From: Lautropia sp.
GTDB lineage: Bacteria; Pseudomonadota; Gammaproteobacteria; Burkholderiales; Burkholderiaceae_E
DNA length: 64,000 nucleotides
NCBI GenBank assembly: GCA_030528325.1
Contig: JAUMZD010000004.1
Span: 1 to 64,000, forward strand
Direction: 5' to 3'
In this document: positions 35,637 to 44,699 of the stretch, piece after piece
Layout of the letters: each line of letters begins with the position of its first letter
Position numbering within the stretch: the stretch's first letter is position 1
Notes under the pieces: model-generated
What the model was told of the DNA's origin: nothing
Seen by the model: only the letters and a program-made list of their open reading frames with translations
The model's database searches: none
Position numbers and translations under genes: made by a program

Positions 35637-35988
35637 GGGTTTCATCCAGAATGGCATGAAGCGTCTCGGCCGCAGGGCTGTTCCTGCCTGCCAGCAGATC
35701 CACCCAGGCGCTGTCCGGGATGACCTGGGGGTCGTAGCTGATCGTACAGGAGCGGGCCAGCAGATTCCAGCTGATGTCCCTGATGCCACGGGTCTGGCCG
35801 AGCACCTCGCTCAGGGCATCGCCACCCTTGTCCGGCGCATCGAACCTGACGCCGTTGGCCGCGCTGGTGCTGAACTTGAAGCGCACACGCCCCGGGATCT
35901 GGTGGGCAATCTTGAGGAAGGGAACGAAATGCGCCAGCAGTTCGGCGGGGGGCGTGTTTACCGAGAAGTTCTTGGTCTGGGTGGCCAT
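35605..35988 (-). CDS. Stand-alone HMA-like domain protein, first gene of the operon
   Basis: The 127-residue protein is a single ferredoxin-fold HMA-like domain: LKIAHQIPGRVRFKFS near 25-40 and GIRDISWNLLARSCTISYDP near 68-87. The CxxC metal motif is replaced by HQIPGR. The same pattern, His-x-x-Pro-x-Arg-Val-Arg, occurs in the ATPase N-terminus. It is started at Met 35988; the longer frame upstream is low-complexity. It may act as a partner or chaperone of the ATPase, which is inference. Confidence 0.7.
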   Translation of the reverse strand: MATQTKNFSVNTPPAELLAHFVPFLKIAHQIPGRVRFKFSTSAANGVRFDAPDKGGDALSEVLGQTRGIRDISWNLLARSCTISYDPQVIPDSAWVDLLAGRNSPAAETLHAILDETHVHLRQSATR

Positions 35989-36126
35989 TCGTGCAGTCGT
36001 CCGGAGGCGTGCCGTGTCTCGGCGGCTCGCTGGATTCGGTTTTCGGTTCGGCCAGGGCCGTTCGGGCACTGGCAATGGTCGGGGGCGTGGAAGCGGCTTC
36101 ACACGCGCCCGTGATGTATTGCCTTC

Positions 36127-36132
36127 ATTATA
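36127..36132 (-). promoter_or_regulatory. Candidate -10 for the P-type ATPase operon
   Basis: TATAAT on the minus strand is the only perfect -10 in the 371-bp divergent gap 35989-36359, about 140 bases before the first gene. The -35 region is poor, and no Fur box was found beside it. Confidence 0.4.
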
Positions 36133-36292
36133 GAACCCGGGCGCCTGCCGAGGGGCCAGCCCCTCTGGACAAGCCCACGCGGACGCCGCGTCGCGTTCTT
36201 CACCTATCGGCGCACCGTTGCCCGGGGGCCTCATCCGTCCCGCTGCGTGGCGGCCATTCGGGCAGCGGGGCAGGGCTTTGGCGGGATGGCGG

Positions 36293-36321
36293 TTCCGGCT
36301 GCTGCCCATCCCGGCTATGAT
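36293..36321 (+). promoter_or_regulatory. Candidate promoter of fdhE-selA-selB
   Basis: TTCCGG, a 17-base spacer and TATGAT end 38 bases before the fdhE start codon. Confidence 0.5.
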
Positions 36322-36359
36322 CCCCCTCTTACCCGTCTCCTGTCCTCAGGATTTCCGTC

Positions 36360-37316
36360 ATGCAACGCATTCTGCAACCGGGTGAGATCGAAGCGCTCGA
36401 TCGCACCGCCTTCCCCCGTATTCGTCTGCCTCAGCCGGGCAGTCTTTTTCTGGACCGGGCTGCCCGGTTGCGCCATCTGGCCGAAGGCAGCCCGATGGCG
36501 GATTTCCTGCGCTATGTGGCCCGCCTGATGGATGCCCAGCATCAGCTCTTCAAGGGGTTGCCCGAAGCGGCACAGCCGGCTGACGAGACCTACCTGCGTG
36601 CGCAGACGCATGCCATGCCGCTGTGGCAGGTGTCGGCCGAGACCTGTGGCGACCTCCTGCCCGTCCTGCATGCGCTGCTCGACGAGCTGGAGAAGTCTGG
36701 CGAGCACACGGAATTTCAGCGTCTCCAGATGGACGAATTGCGCCAGATGGACGGGCGGGGGCTGATGCAGCTCGTCGATGCCGTGCTGATGGCCGCACCG
36801 CTCAATGAATCCCGACGGGTGAAAGCCCCCTTCGTCATGGCCGCCCTGCAGGTGGCGATGACGGCAAAGGCGGCCGTGCTCGATCCGGGCAAGATGCCCT
36901 ACGTCGATCCGCCCACGGTCTGCCCCGTCTGCAGCAGCCATCCGGTTGCCAGCATCATCCGCATCGATGGTCAGAGCGCCGGCCTGCGCTATCTGCATTG
37001 CGGTGTCTGTGCCACCGAATGGCACATGGTTCGGGTCAAGTGCAGTAATTGTGCCTCGACCAAGGGCATCAGCTATCGGCGCCTTGCCGATGCCGATCAG
37101 CCCCAGGTTGACGAGGAAGCCGCCGTGGCCTGCATGGCCGAACTGTGCAGCAGTTGTGGCAGTTACCGGAAGCTTTTCGACCTGCAGAAGGATCATGCCA
37201 TCGAAGCGCTGTCGGATGATCTCGCGACGCTCGCGCTGGACATCCTGATGGGTGAGGAAGGGCATGCCCGTGCCGGCCTGAATCCTTTCCTGATCATGAA
37301 CGCCGAAGCGGACTGA
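36360..37316 (+). CDS. fdhE: Formate dehydrogenase accessory protein FdhE
   Basis: FdhE is needed for maturation of respiratory formate dehydrogenases. The 318 residues contain the four Cys pairs of the family: CPVCSS near 193, CGVCATEW near 219, CSNCAST near 234, and CSSCGSYRK near 266, which bind iron in a rubredoxin-like manner. Ending with DILMGEEGHARAGLNPFL is characteristic. It begins the fdhE-selA-selB operon. Confidence 0.95.
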   Translation: MQRILQPGEIEALDRTAFPRIRLPQPGSLFLDRAARLRHLAEGSPMADFLRYVARLMDAQHQLFKGLPEAAQPADETYLRAQTHAMPLWQVSAETCGDLLPVLHALLDELEKSGEHTEFQRLQMDELRQMDGRGLMQLVDAVLMAAPLNESRRVKAPFVMAALQVAMTAKAAVLDPGKMPYVDPPTVCPVCSSHPVASIIRIDGQSAGLRYLHCGVCATEWHMVRVKCSNCASTKGISYRRLADADQPQVDEEAAVACMAELCSSCGSYRKLFDLQKDHAIEALSDDLATLALDILMGEEGHARAGLNPFLIMNAEAD

Positions 37317-37343
37317 CGAACCATAAGAGGGCTGATTCCCGCC

Positions 37344-38897
37344 ATGTCGACGCTGCCTGACGCTGCTAAACCCCGTTCTTCCAACCCCGCTGCCGCAGGA
37401 CGCGTGCATCTGCCTTCGGTCGATGCCCTGTTGCAGCTTCGCGGCGTCCAGAACCTGGTGGCTGTCCATGGTCATGCACTGACCGTCGGCGTGATCCGTG
37501 ATCTGCTGGCCGAACGGCGAGCCGAGCTGTGCAAGGACAGGGCTCAGCGCAGGACGCACGATCCGGCGGCGAATGATGGTGTGTCAGCCGTTGCCGTGCA
37601 GGCGTCGGAGCCTGGATCGTGTGCTCAGTCGGATTCATCCGTGCTGCCCGCCAGGGACGACGAGGCATCGTGGTTGCCGGTCATCGAGGCGGCCGTAGTC
37701 CGCAAGCTGGCGCCCCGCCTGAGGCCCGTCTTCAATCTGACGGGCACGGTGCTGCATACGAATCTGGGTCGCACGCAGATGCCGGAGGAGGTCGTGCAGG
37801 CCGTGATGCTGGCCATGCGTTCGCCCTGCAATCTGGAATTCGATCTGAACACCGGTGCGCGAGGCGACCGGGACGACCTCGTGGCGGGGTTGTTGCGCGA
37901 GATCACGGGAGCCGAGGACGCCACTCTCGTCAACAACAACGCGGCCGCCGTCCTGCTGATGCTGAACACGCTGGCGCGGGGCAGGGAGGTGATCGTGTCC
38001 CGGGGAGAACTGGTCGAGATCGGCGGCGCCTTCCGGATTCCGGACATCATGTCGCGTGCTGGTGCAAAACTGAAAGAGGTCGGCACTACCAACCGCACGC
38101 ACCCGGCCGATTACCGGGATGCGATCGGGCCTCGCACGGCCATGCTGATGAAAGTCCACACCAGCAACTATTCGGTCGAAGGCTTCACACGTTCCGCGCC
38201 TGAAAGTCAGGTGGCTGATATTGCCCGTCAGGCAGGGCTGCCGCTGGCTGTCGATCTGGGTAGTGGCAGTCTGGTCGATTTCACCCAGTGGGGACTGCCG
38301 CACGAAACCACGGTTCAGGAGAGCATCGCAGCGGGCGCCGATCTGGTCAGCTTCAGCGGAGACAAGCTGTTGGGCGGCCCGCAGGCCGGTTTTATCGTCG
38401 GTCGGCGTGATCTGATCGCCCGCATCAAGAAAAATCCGCTCAAGCGCGCCTTGCGGGTCGGCAAGCTGACGCTGGCCGCCATCGAACCGCTGTTGCGGCT
38501 ATACCTGAGTCCCGAGCGGTTGCAGGAACGGCTCACCACGCTGCGACTGCTGACGCGGCCGCAGGCCGACATCCATCAGCAATGCCTGCGTGTGCAGCCG
38601 GCCCTGCAACAGGCGCTGGGCGAGCGCTGGACGGTGACGGTCGAACCGATGTTCAGCCAGATCGGCAGCGGCGCGCTGCCGGTCGATGTGTTGCCGAGCT
38701 ACGGTTGTGTCGTGCGCCGTGCTGATGGCAAGCGTGCCGGCCGTCATCTGAAGGTGCTGTCAGCTGCGCTGCGAACGCTGTCCCAACCCGTGATCGGCCG
38801 CATCGCCGATGATGCGTTGAGACTGGATTTGCGCTGTCTGGATGCGGCTGACGAAATGATGTTCTCGGTTCAGCTGGCCGCGTTGCGCGTGAGCTGA
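37344..38897 (+). CDS. selA: L-seryl-tRNA(Sec) selenium transferase
   Basis: SelA is a PLP enzyme that converts Ser-tRNA(Sec) to Sec-tRNA(Sec) with selenophosphate. Of the 517 residues, [18 protein letters not shown] lies near the start, [15 protein letters not shown] near 131, and the PLP lysine in [13 protein letters not shown] near 341. An insertion of about 25 residues near 72-100 (Ser/Ala/Asp-rich) is not in the E. coli enzyme. It is encoded 27 bases after fdhE. selD, the selenophosphate synthetase gene, is not in the window. Confidence 0.96.
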   Translation: MSTLPDAAKPRSSNPAAAGRVHLPSVDALLQLRGVQNLVAVHGHALTVGVIRDLLAERRAELCKDRAQRRTHDPAANDGVSAVAVQASEPGSCAQSDSSVLPARDDEASWLPVIEAAVVRKLAPRLRPVFNLTGTVLHTNLGRTQMPEEVVQAVMLAMRSPCNLEFDLNTGARGDRDDLVAGLLREITGAEDATLVNNNAAAVLLMLNTLARGREVIVSRGELVEIGGAFRIPDIMSRAGAKLKEVGTTNRTHPADYRDAIGPRTAMLMKVHTSNYSVEGFTRSAPESQVADIARQAGLPLAVDLGSGSLVDFTQWGLPHETTVQESIAAGADLVSFSGDKLLGGPQAGFIVGRRDLIARIKKNPLKRALRVGKLTLAAIEPLLRLYLSPERLQERLTTLRLLTRPQADIHQQCLRVQPALQQALGERWTVTVEPMFSQIGSGALPVDVLPSYGCVVRRADGKRAGRHLKVLSAALRTLSQPVIGRIADDALRLDLRCLDAADEMMFSVQLAALRVS

Positions 38898-38935
38898 TAT
38901 CAGGGCGCAACCCTGCACCATGAGGAGACTGCTGG

Positions 38936-40951
38936 ATGATCATCGGCACCGCCGGGCATATCGACCACGGAAAGAGCACGCTGGTGAAGGCGCTGACCGG
39001 TACCGATACGGATCGCCTGCCCGAAGAGAAGCAGCGCGGCATGAGTATCGAGCTGGGCTATGCCTTCATGCCGGCCGGGGCCGCGCCGGCGGATGCAGAT
39101 GGCTCGCAGACGCAGGCCAGCATCGGCTTCATCGACGTGCCCGGCCATGAAAAACTTGTCCACACGATGATCGCTGGCGCCACCGGCATCGATTTTGGCC
39201 TGTTGCTGGTGGCAGCCGATGACGGCGTGATGCCGCAGACCCGTGAGCATCTGGCGGTTCTGTCGCTCCTCGGAGTCCAGCGTGGTGCGGTGGCGCTCAC
39301 GAAAATCGACCGGGTCGATGCAGCGCGCGTGTCGGCGGTGCGAGCCGGGATCGAGGCGCTGCTCTCGGGCACTTCGCTGGCCGGTGTTCCCATCCTGCCC
39401 GTGTCGGCGGTATCGGGGGAGGGGGTCGAGGCCCTGCGCGACCTGTTGTGTCGGGAAGCGCTTGGGTTGCCATCCGGCATGGCACCTGCTGCGACGGAAA
39501 CGGTCGCAGCCGCGGCTTCACCGGATGGCTCGACGGTGCCTGACAGAGGATTTCGCCTGGCCATCGATCGCGTGTTCAGTCTCGACGGCACGGGCACGGT
39601 CGTCACCGGTACCGTGCATGCGGGCCGGGTGAAGGTAGGTGATCTGCTGGATCAGGCGCCGGGTTCGTTGCGTGGCCTGCGCGTGCGTTCGCTGCACGCG
39701 CAGAATCGTAAGGTCGATGAAGCCCGTGCCGGCCAGCGCTGTGCGATCGGTCTGGCGGGCGTCTCGCGTGATGCCCTGAAACGGGGTGACTGGCTGGTGC
39801 AGCCGGGGCTGTCGGTCGCCACCGACCGTTTCGATGTGCAGTTGCAACTGTGGTCAGCCGAAACGCGGCCGCTCAAAAGCGGCGCCAGGGTGCATCTGCA
39901 TCTGGGCACCACGATGAGCGAAGCCTCGGTGGCCGTGCTGGATCGGGATGCTCTCGCGCCCGGACAGACAGGACTGGTGCAGCTGCTGCTGCCACAGCCT
40001 GTGGCTGCCTGGCACGGCGAGCGGCTGATCCTGCGCGATGCTTCGGGCCAGCGGGTGCTGGCCGGCGGGCAGGTGCTGGATGTGCGGGCGCCCGTGCGCT
40101 ACCGGCGCACACCCCAGCGCCTGCGGACGCTGGCCGCGCTGCAGCAGCCGGCATGGCCGTCCAGACTGGCAGGCCTTCTGGCTTCGCTCGGTGGTGGCCT
40201 GAACCTGGAGGATTGGCGGCAGCGTTTCGGGCTGGCGGAGATCCGTGCCTTCGAGCAACCGCTCAAGGGCAGTGCATATCATCGCCTGTCACCGTGGCTG
40301 ATCATGGGAGAGGCGGCCTGGCAGGGCGTGCGTGAACGGGTGCAGGCAACGCTCGCGGACTTTCACCAGCAGTGGCCGGATGAGCTGGGGCCGGATGCCG
40401 GGCGTCTGCGTCGGCTGACCCGAAGCCGGCTGGACGAAGCAACATGGCGTGCCGTGCTCGACGCGCTGTTGAAGGCGGGAGAGGTCGGGATGACGGGCGC
40501 CTTCGTCCATCTGCCGGGGCAGGGCATCGAGCTGGCAGCCCGGGACGAGGCCCTGATGCAGAAGATCATGCCTGCACTTGAAGAGGCGGGCGCCCAGGGG
40601 GCCTGGATCAGGGATCTGGCCGAGCGGATCGGCGAGTCGCCTGCCAGCATGCGCGCAGCCATGGCTCGCCTGTCACGCAGCGGGCGTGTCCACCAGATCG
40701 TGAAGGATCTGTATCAGGACACGGCTACGACCACCGCATTGGGCTATCTGTTCCGCAGCCTGATCGACAACGAACGACAGGCAGGGGCAACCCGCCCCTC
40801 CGTGACCGTCGCCCGTTTCCGTGATGCCAGTGGCCTGGGCCGCAAGCGGGCCGTGCAGGTGCTGGAGTTCTTCGACCGGATCGGCCTCTGTCGCCGTGTG
40901 GGTGACGAGCATCTGCTTCGCCCGGAGAGCCGGCTGTTCCGGGACGGTTGA
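38936..40951 (+). CDS. selB: Selenocysteine-specific elongation factor SelB
   Basis: SelB brings Sec-tRNA to UGA codons marked by a SECIS hairpin. The 671 residues have the GTPase domain with G1 [10 protein letters not shown]3 DVPGHEK and G4 LTKID, then beta-barrel domains. The C-terminal half holds the winged-helix repeats that bind the SECIS RNA (last ones around [26 protein letters not shown] and [21 protein letters not shown]). ATG 38936 starts at the conserved MIIGTAGH. Confidence 0.96.
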   Translation: MIIGTAGHIDHGKSTLVKALTGTDTDRLPEEKQRGMSIELGYAFMPAGAAPADADGSQTQASIGFIDVPGHEKLVHTMIAGATGIDFGLLLVAADDGVMPQTREHLAVLSLLGVQRGAVALTKIDRVDAARVSAVRAGIEALLSGTSLAGVPILPVSAVSGEGVEALRDLLCREALGLPSGMAPAATETVAAAASPDGSTVPDRGFRLAIDRVFSLDGTGTVVTGTVHAGRVKVGDLLDQAPGSLRGLRVRSLHAQNRKVDEARAGQRCAIGLAGVSRDALKRGDWLVQPGLSVATDRFDVQLQLWSAETRPLKSGARVHLHLGTTMSEASVAVLDRDALAPGQTGLVQLLLPQPVAAWHGERLILRDASGQRVLAGGQVLDVRAPVRYRRTPQRLRTLAALQQPAWPSRLAGLLASLGGGLNLEDWRQRFGLAEIRAFEQPLKGSAYHRLSPWLIMGEAAWQGVRERVQATLADFHQQWPDELGPDAGRLRRLTRSRLDEATWRAVLDALLKAGEVGMTGAFVHLPGQGIELAARDEALMQKIMPALEEAGAQGAWIRDLAERIGESPASMRAAMARLSRSGRVHQIVKDLYQDTATTTALGYLFRSLIDNERQAGATRPSVTVARFRDASGLGRKRAVQVLEFFDRIGLCRRVGDEHLLRPESRLFRDG

Positions 40952-41092
40952 TGCTCCTGGCCGGGGCTGCGCCCCTCCTGGGCGCGTTCAGGCTGGCGCC
41001 TGTCATGAACATGTCCGTTTTCGCCGCGAAAGCGCTTCCGGGACGTACCGCATCGTATTGCCAGTATGGGGTAAATCCGTTCCTGACATGCG

Positions 41093-41482
41093 CTATTGCC
41101 AGTTTTCGACGGACAACCCCTCGACACGCCTGAATTCACGCAGGTTGTGGGTGATCAGCGTCAGCCCGCGTGACAGCGCGTGTCCGGCAATCAGGGTGTC
41201 GAAACCACCGATGGGACTGCCCCGGCGTTCCAGATCGGCCCGGATGCGGCCGGCCATGTCGGCTGCAGCAGGATCGAAAGGAAGAATCTGGAAGCGCAAT
41301 TTGCTGAGTTTCGTCAGGTTTTCGGTTACTCGCTGACTTTTATGGGCCCCGTAATGAAGCTCAAACCAGCTGATGGCCGACAGGCCGATATCGGCCGGAG
41401 CATGCTGTTTCATCGCGCTGATGAAGGTGTTGTTCCTGTTCAGGACGGCGATGACCGCATTGGTGTCGAGCAGGTATTTCAT
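41093..41482 (-). CDS. vapC: VapC toxin, PIN ribonuclease
   Basis: The 129-residue protein begins YLLDTNAVIAVLN with Asp6, followed by Glu in SWFELHYGA near 43, Asp in IGGFDTLIAGHAL near 95, and ITHNLREF. This pattern matches enteric VapC toxins that cleave initiator tRNA, although that target is only an inference. It lies 60 bases after vapB. Confidence 0.92.
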   Translation of the reverse strand: MKYLLDTNAVIAVLNRNNTFISAMKQHAPADIGLSAISWFELHYGAHKSQRVTENLTKLSKLRFQILPFDPAAADMAGRIRADLERRGSPIGGFDTLIAGHALSRGLTLITHNLREFRRVEGLSVENWQ

Positions 41483-41542
41483 GGAAAGCCAAGTAAGTGT
41501 TTGTTCCTATAACGGTAAAAGCTGCCTGGCGTGGGCGGGCTG

Positions 41543-41785
41543 TCATCTGAAGACATCCCAGTTCCGCTCCTGTTCAGGCTCATCGCGTAAGACCTGAATG
41601 GCACTTTCCAGGCTGGGATCAGGCTCTCCCAGCTCATCCAGCCACGCCCAGTCCGTTTCCACCGGCTCCAGAATCACTTGCCGTCCCCGGCGCTGAATGC
41701 GCACTTCATGGCCTGCGAAACGGAATTCCTTGGGCAGGCGGACGGCCTGGGAATTGCCGCTCCAGAACAGTTTGGCTGTCTGCAT
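41543..41785 (-). CDS. vapB: VapB antitoxin (SpoVT/AbrB fold)
   Basis: The 80-residue antitoxin starts MQTAKLFWSGNSQAVRLPKEFRF, the classic VapB DNA-binding motif, and ends with the acidic toxin-binding tail PSLESAIQVLRDEPEQERNWDVF. AAGGAGA lies ahead of the ATG at 41785. The longer upstream frame runs through selC and is not coding. Confidence 0.93.
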   Translation of the reverse strand: MQTAKLFWSGNSQAVRLPKEFRFAGHEVRIQRRGRQVILEPVETDWAWLDELGEPDPSLESAIQVLRDEPEQERNWDVFR

Positions 41786-41800
41786 CGCACGTTCTCCTTG

Positions 41801-41819
41801 TATATATTTTAAATATATA
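41801..41819. promoter_or_regulatory. 19-bp AT palindrome, likely vapBC operator
   Basis: TATATATTT-T-AAATATATA is a perfect palindrome of A and T only, 16 bases before vapB, in otherwise GC-rich DNA. It probably serves both as promoter and as binding site of the VapBC complex. Confidence 0.7.
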
Positions 41820-41994
41820 TTTTGATGCGGGCTGCTGCAAGTGATCTGATGATCATTTGATGCTCGCCGATATCGGGCAGGGGCAGTGCGGTTGCCGGGG
41901 CAGGGCAAAGCCAAACCCCAACCCGCCATCCCCCCGGAAGCGTACGCTTGCCTGTTGCGGCCAGCCCCGTCAGGGCAGGCAAAACCGGCTGCTC

Positions 41995-42030
41995 GTGTCA
42001 CAATCGCAGGCTGTGTCACAATCGCGGGCT
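41995..42030 (+). repeat. Tandem 18-bp duplication upstream of tRNA-Sec
   Basis: GTGTCACAATCGCAGGCT is followed at once by the same 18 bases with one change (A to G). It ends eight bases before selC. Each copy carries CACAAT, a possible -10, so the selC promoter may be duplicated. Confidence 0.8.
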
Positions 42031-42037
42031 CTTCACC

Positions 42038-42133
42038 GGAGGGAACACGATCCCGGTGGGTCGGCCGGGCTTCAAACCCGGTGGGTGGCGCCATGCGTCG
42101 CCGGGTGGGTTCGACTCCCATTTCCCTCCGCCA
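42038..42133 (+). tRNA. selC: tRNA-Sec(UCA)
   Basis: This 96-nt tRNA has the features of selenocysteine tRNA: an 8-bp acceptor stem (GGAGGGAA with TTCCCTCC), anticodon TCA at 42072-42074 in the loop CTTCAAA, a long variable arm, GGTTCGACTCC in the T arm, and an encoded GCCA end. It reads the UGA in the formate dehydrogenase gene. Confidence 0.95.
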
Positions 42134-42277
42134 TCGTCTTCTGCCGTTTCCCCCGGCTTCCCTCGCCTTTTTCGCTGCTGCCGGTATCGTCCACGCTGGT
42201 GGCTGGGGAATCGGGCGGGGCATGCACTCGCTCTATACTGGTGGTCTTCCCGTTTCCGCCAGAACCATCATCTTTCC

Positions 42278-43339
42278 ATGAGCAACCATCGTGGCCCTGT
42301 GGGGGTCGAGGCCATCGGCGATTTCGACACGCTGATCGACGCTCGCTCGCCTGCCGAATATGCGCTGGATCATCTGCCGGGTGCCTTCAATCATCCGGTG
42401 CTCGATGACGAGGAGCGCCGGATCGTCGGCACGATCTACAAGCAGCAGAGCGCCTTCGAGGCAAGGCGGGTCGGTGCGGCGATGGTGGCTGCCAATCTGG
42501 CGCGACACTGGGAAACGGCCTTTGCCGACAGACCCGAGAGCTGGCGACCGCTGGTCTACTGCTGGCGAGGCGGCATGCGAAGCGGTTCGATGGTGACATG
42601 GTTGCGCATGACGGGCTGGGATGCCCAGCAGCTGAGGGGCGGCTACAAGGCCTTTCGCCGTTATGTGGTCGAACAGCTGCCGAAACTGATCCCGGGCCTG
42701 CGGCTTGTCGTGCTGTGCGGCCAGACCGGCACGGCCAAGACGCGCATCCTGCAGGCCCTGACCCGTCAGGGAGCCCAGGTGCTCGATCTGGAAGGCATGG
42801 CCCGGCACAAGGGCTCGATGCTGGGCGCCTGGCCCGGTTGTCCTCAGCCCTCGCAGAAGCAGTTCGAGACCAACCTCTATACGGTACTGCAGGGCTTCGA
42901 CCTGAGTCGTCCGGTGTTCACCGAGAGTGAAAGTGCGCGGATCGGGCTCATCAGCCTGCCGCTGGAGCTGGTCGCGCACCTGCGTGCCTCGACCGAGCTG
43001 GTCGAGATCGTGGCCGAGCCGGCCGTGCGGCTGGACTTCCTGCTGCGCGACTATGCCTATCTGGGGGATGAAGACATGAAGCTGGGTGATACGCTCGGCC
43101 GCTTCGTGACCCTGCAGGGGCACGAAACCGTCAACCGCTGGAAGGCCTGGGCCGCCGAGGGGAACCTGGGTGAGCTGTTTGCCGAGCTGATGAGCCGTCA
43201 CTACGACCCGCAATACCAGCGTTCGCTCGGCCGCAACTTCGTCCATTGGCAGGGCCGTCACCGCTTCGAGGCCGATGAGCTGTCGGATGCAGGTATCGAG
43301 GCGCTGGCCACACGGATCAGGCAGCGCTTGCCTGTCTGA
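42278..43339 (+). CDS. selU: tRNA 2-selenouridine synthase (SelU/MnmH)
   Basis: SelU replaces sulfur by selenium at the 2-thiouridine wobble base of Lys, Glu and Gln tRNAs, using selenophosphate. The 353 residues have an N-terminal rhodanese domain with the catalytic Cys in VYCWRGGMRSGS near 92 and a C-terminal P-loop domain (LCGQTGTAKTRIL near 147) used for geranylation. ATG 42278 is chosen because rhodanese sequence starts just after it. With selA, selB and selC it forms a full selenium-use locus lacking only selD. Confidence 0.94.
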   Translation: MSNHRGPVGVEAIGDFDTLIDARSPAEYALDHLPGAFNHPVLDDEERRIVGTIYKQQSAFEARRVGAAMVAANLARHWETAFADRPESWRPLVYCWRGGMRSGSMVTWLRMTGWDAQQLRGGYKAFRRYVVEQLPKLIPGLRLVVLCGQTGTAKTRILQALTRQGAQVLDLEGMARHKGSMLGAWPGCPQPSQKQFETNLYTVLQGFDLSRPVFTESESARIGLISLPLELVAHLRASTELVEIVAEPAVRLDFLLRDYAYLGDEDMKLGDTLGRFVTLQGHETVNRWKAWAAEGNLGELFAELMSRHYDPQYQRSLGRNFVHWQGRHRFEADELSDAGIEALATRIRQRLPV

Positions 43340-43521
43340 TGATCGCCGCATGGTGCTGCCAAGCTCCGTGAGGCTCTTGGGGATGCCCGCGCCTGGTCGT
43401 GTCCTGCTGTACGAGGAGATGACGTTATGCACGCCCAGCAGGCCTGGGAACTTGGGTTTTTGCTCTAAGTGTTCTGTTTGGAGTCTTTATCATGATTTAT
43501 GACTCTGGAGGGAGTGTTAAC

Positions 43522-43857
43522 GTGGACGTCACTCGTCAATCGCCACCACTGCCCGTGGAGAGGGCCATTCGCAAGCTGGGAGCAGATATCGCCCTGGCAA
43601 GGCGCCGTCGCCGTTTTACACAGGCTTCTCTGGCCGGGCGGATGGGCGCGTCGCTATCGACCGTCAGACGCATGGAGAAAGGGGATATCAAGCTGCCGAT
43701 CCACTTTTATGCGCAAGCCTTGCATGTCTTTGGCGAGATCAAGTCACTGGAAGACCTCTTGGATACCGCGAATGACCCGATCGGTCTCGCACTGGTCGAT
43801 GAGCGTTTGCCGAAACGTGTACGCCCCCTGAAGAACCGTGAGCCTCAAGGATGGTGA
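43522..43857 (+). CDS. HipB-like XRE-family antitoxin/repressor
   Basis: The 111-residue helix-turn-helix protein contains RRRRRFTQASLAGRMGASLSTVRRMEKGD (about 28-56), a typical XRE domain. The GTG start at 43522 is preceded by GGAGGGA; an ATG at 43492 is the alternative. The stop overlaps the downstream hipA-like frame by seven bases. It would repress the operon and pair with HipA. Confidence 0.82.
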   Translation: MDVTRQSPPLPVERAIRKLGADIALARRRRRFTQASLAGRMGASLSTVRRMEKGDIKLPIHFYAQALHVFGEIKSLEDLLDTANDPIGLALVDERLPKRVRPLKNREPQGW

Positions 43858-44699
43858 AAGCTGAGAGTACGGCCGTACGGCAGGTTCTGGACGTAGCGCT
43901 GGGAGAGGGGGCTTCCCCGGTCGGCACGCTCGTCTATCACCGCCAGGGTAGGCGGGAGCATTGCGCCTTCGCCTATGACCATCGCTGGCTTGAGCATCCC
44001 GCTACCTTCAATGTTTCGGCAGATCTGCAATGGTTGCCCGGCTATCAGGCGCACAAGGCTGCCACGCCTGACGACTCCGTCTTTCATGGCGCATTGGCCG
44101 ATACGGCGCCAGACGCATGGGGGCGTCGTGTCATCGCCAGGGCGCATGTGAAAAGGCGAAAGCACGATGCTTCGCTGCCTGCACTGACGGAGCTGGATTA
44201 TCTGCTGGGGGTGGATGATTTCAGCCGGGTTGGGGCTTTACGTTTGCGACGGCAGGGAGAAGGGGCGTGGCAACAGGCTGCTGAGGAAGGCAGACGGCGA
44301 ACACCTCCACTGATCGAGCTGTCCCGTGTGTATCAGGCAACCCGTGCCGTTGAACGGGGGCAGGAAAGCACGGAGGATCTTCGCTATTTACAGGGCAGAG
44401 GGACCTCGCTGGGGGGAATGCGCCCGAAGAGTACGATCATCGATGAGGCGGGGCGTCTCGCCATTGGCAAGTTTCCCAGTGTGGGAGACAACCGGAGCGT
44501 GACACGTGGCGAGGTGCTGGTCATGAAGCTGGCGCTCAAGGCGGGAATCGACGCGGCGCAGGTTCGGCTCGTGCTGCTGGAGGATTCAGGTAATAAAACC
44601 CCAGTCGCCCTGATCCGACGTTTCGACCGTACTCATTCATGCACCGGGCATGGGCAACGTATCAATGGCCATGTGAGCGCCGGCCCTGTTGCTCGATGA
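43851..44699 (+). pseudogene. Truncated HipA-like kinase
   Basis: The 282-residue product has the N-terminal part of the HipA family (couple domain with VGTLVYHRQGRREHCAFAYD, FHGALADTAPDAWGRRVI) and the start of the kinase fold (GMRPKSTI, LAIGKFPS, ALIRRFDR). HipA proteins are about 430 residues; the catalytic loop and DFG-like Asp are absent. After RRFDR the sequence turns unrelated, overlaps the 3' end of the convergent miaA, and stops. It is therefore a remnant, probably without kinase activity. Confidence 0.8.

Noticed and set aside
43434-43462. Terminator after selU
   Set aside because: A 5-bp CCCAG/CTGGG stem is followed by T5 only after seven more bases; too weak to list.
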